NCBI RefSeq assembly: GCF_001561955.1
Contig: NZ_CP014223.1
Coordinates: 62,001 to 126,000, forward strand
Origin: Anaerotignum propionicum DSM 1682
GTDB taxonomy: Bacteria > Bacillota > Clostridia > Lachnospirales > Anaerotignaceae
Direction of reading: 5' to 3'
Length of the DNA: 64,000 nt
The notes under the pieces are model-generated. The model was not told the DNA's origin. It saw only the letters and a list, made by a program, of their open reading frames with translations, and did not search any database. Below are positions 63,775 to 64,000 of this stretch, in pieces. The position numbers and the translations under genes were made by a program. The stretch's first letter is position 1, and each line of letters starts with the position of its first letter.

Positions 63775-64000
63775 ATGAAATACATGGGTGTAAATGAAGT
63801 AAGAGAGGCTTTCCTTTCCTTTTTTGAAAGTAAAGAACATTTGCGTTTGCAAAGCTTTCCCCTGGTACCCCACAATGACAAGAGCTTACTGCTGATTAAT
63901 TCAGGTATGGCGCCAATGAAGGCGTATTTTACTGGTCAGGAAATTCCCCCCAGCAAAAGGGTAACCACTTGTCAGAAGTGTATCCGTACAGGTGACATTG
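63775..64000 (+). CDS. alaS: Alanyl-tRNA synthetase, N-terminal part
   Basis: The first 75 residues of a class II synthetase: [19 protein letters not shown], then [14 protein letters not shown] and [14 protein letters not shown], typical of the AlaRS catalytic domain. The rest lies beyond the window. AGGAGG is 7 nt upstream of the ATG, and the T-box leader controls it. Confidence 0.97.
   Translation, partial: MKYMGVNEVREAFLSFFESKEHLRLQSFPLVPHNDKSLLLINSGMAPMKAYFTGQEIPPSKRVTTCQKCIRTGDI

Overview
The window looks like chromosome from an anaerobic, spore-forming, monoderm member of the Clostridia (Bacillota). The evidence is a complete six-gene Rnf ferredoxin:NAD+ oxidoreductase, sporulation and germination genes (spmAB, spoIIR, a gerA-type operon), a T-box leader, FMN and TPP riboswitches, a large (Alu-domain type) SRP RNA, and mreBCD-PBP2-minCDE-rodA gene order. 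The moderate-to-low GC, strong AGGAGG ribosome binding sites and the lactate permease/2-hydroxyacid dehydrogenase pair fit a Lachnospirales-like fermenter. The exact genus is an inference I cannot settle from the sequence.

Layout. 1-2.5 kb: 3' part of tex (minus) and a metallo-beta-lactamase-fold hydrolase. 2.6-3.8 kb: a small XRE regulator with two paralogous small membrane proteins. 3.9-4.9 kb: rpsF-ssb-rpsR. 5.4-6.4 kb: FMN riboswitch and a RibU-type riboflavin transporter. 6.5-8.4 kb: ddl and murI (peptidoglycan precursors). 8.7-10.1 kb: response regulator/HD-GYP protein overlapping an HPt protein. 10.4-10.8 kb: thioredoxin. 11.1-13.9 kb: small membrane ORF, terminator, lactate permease and an LDH-family dehydrogenase, followed by about 700 bp of gene-free but structured DNA. 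14.6-17.1 kb (minus): VWA/MoxR ATPase pair and an AbrB-like regulator. 17.5-24.7 kb: spmAB, a lipoprotein, tadA, SRP RNA, a small unknown gene, dnaX-ybaB-recR. 24.9-26.2 kb (minus): split ThrE-type exporter. 26.4-30 kb: TPP riboswitch with tenA and an HMP-type ABC transporter. 30.3-31.9 kb: short-chain dehydrogenase and YihY-family membrane protein. 32.2-39.6 kb: two tandem, very similar secreted proteins with C-terminal stalk domains (probable surface-layer proteins), then a TolC-fold secreted protein. 39.7-44.1 kb: gerAA-AB-AC and spoIIR. 44.3-54 kb (minus): mreB-mreC-mreD-PBP2-minC-minD-minE-rodA-mgsA-like-DUF1294, the cell shape and division-site cluster, with DUF4321 upstream. 54.5-59.6 kb (minus): rnfCDGEAB. 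60-63.3 kb: rpoN (sigma-54), a MocR-type regulator and a small membrane protein. 63.4-64 kb: T-box leader and the start of alaS.

How it fits together. Rnf couples reduced ferredoxin to NAD+ and an ion gradient, while the permease and dehydrogenase exchange and oxidise or reduce 2-hydroxyacids. Two vitamin salvage systems are each under their own riboswitch. The surface-protein pair is the most distinctive part: strong promoters, long related leaders with a conserved 24-nt inverted repeat, high-expression codon use, and a shared composite 3' hairpin element that also occurs at unrelated genes here. Other points to check are the MgsA homologue lacking two usual catalytic residues, the dehydrogenase with an altered specificity loop, and candidate structured RNAs downstream of ldh and upstream of trxA. 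I found no tRNA, rRNA other than SRP RNA-type structural RNA, CRISPR array, insertion sequence or prophage.
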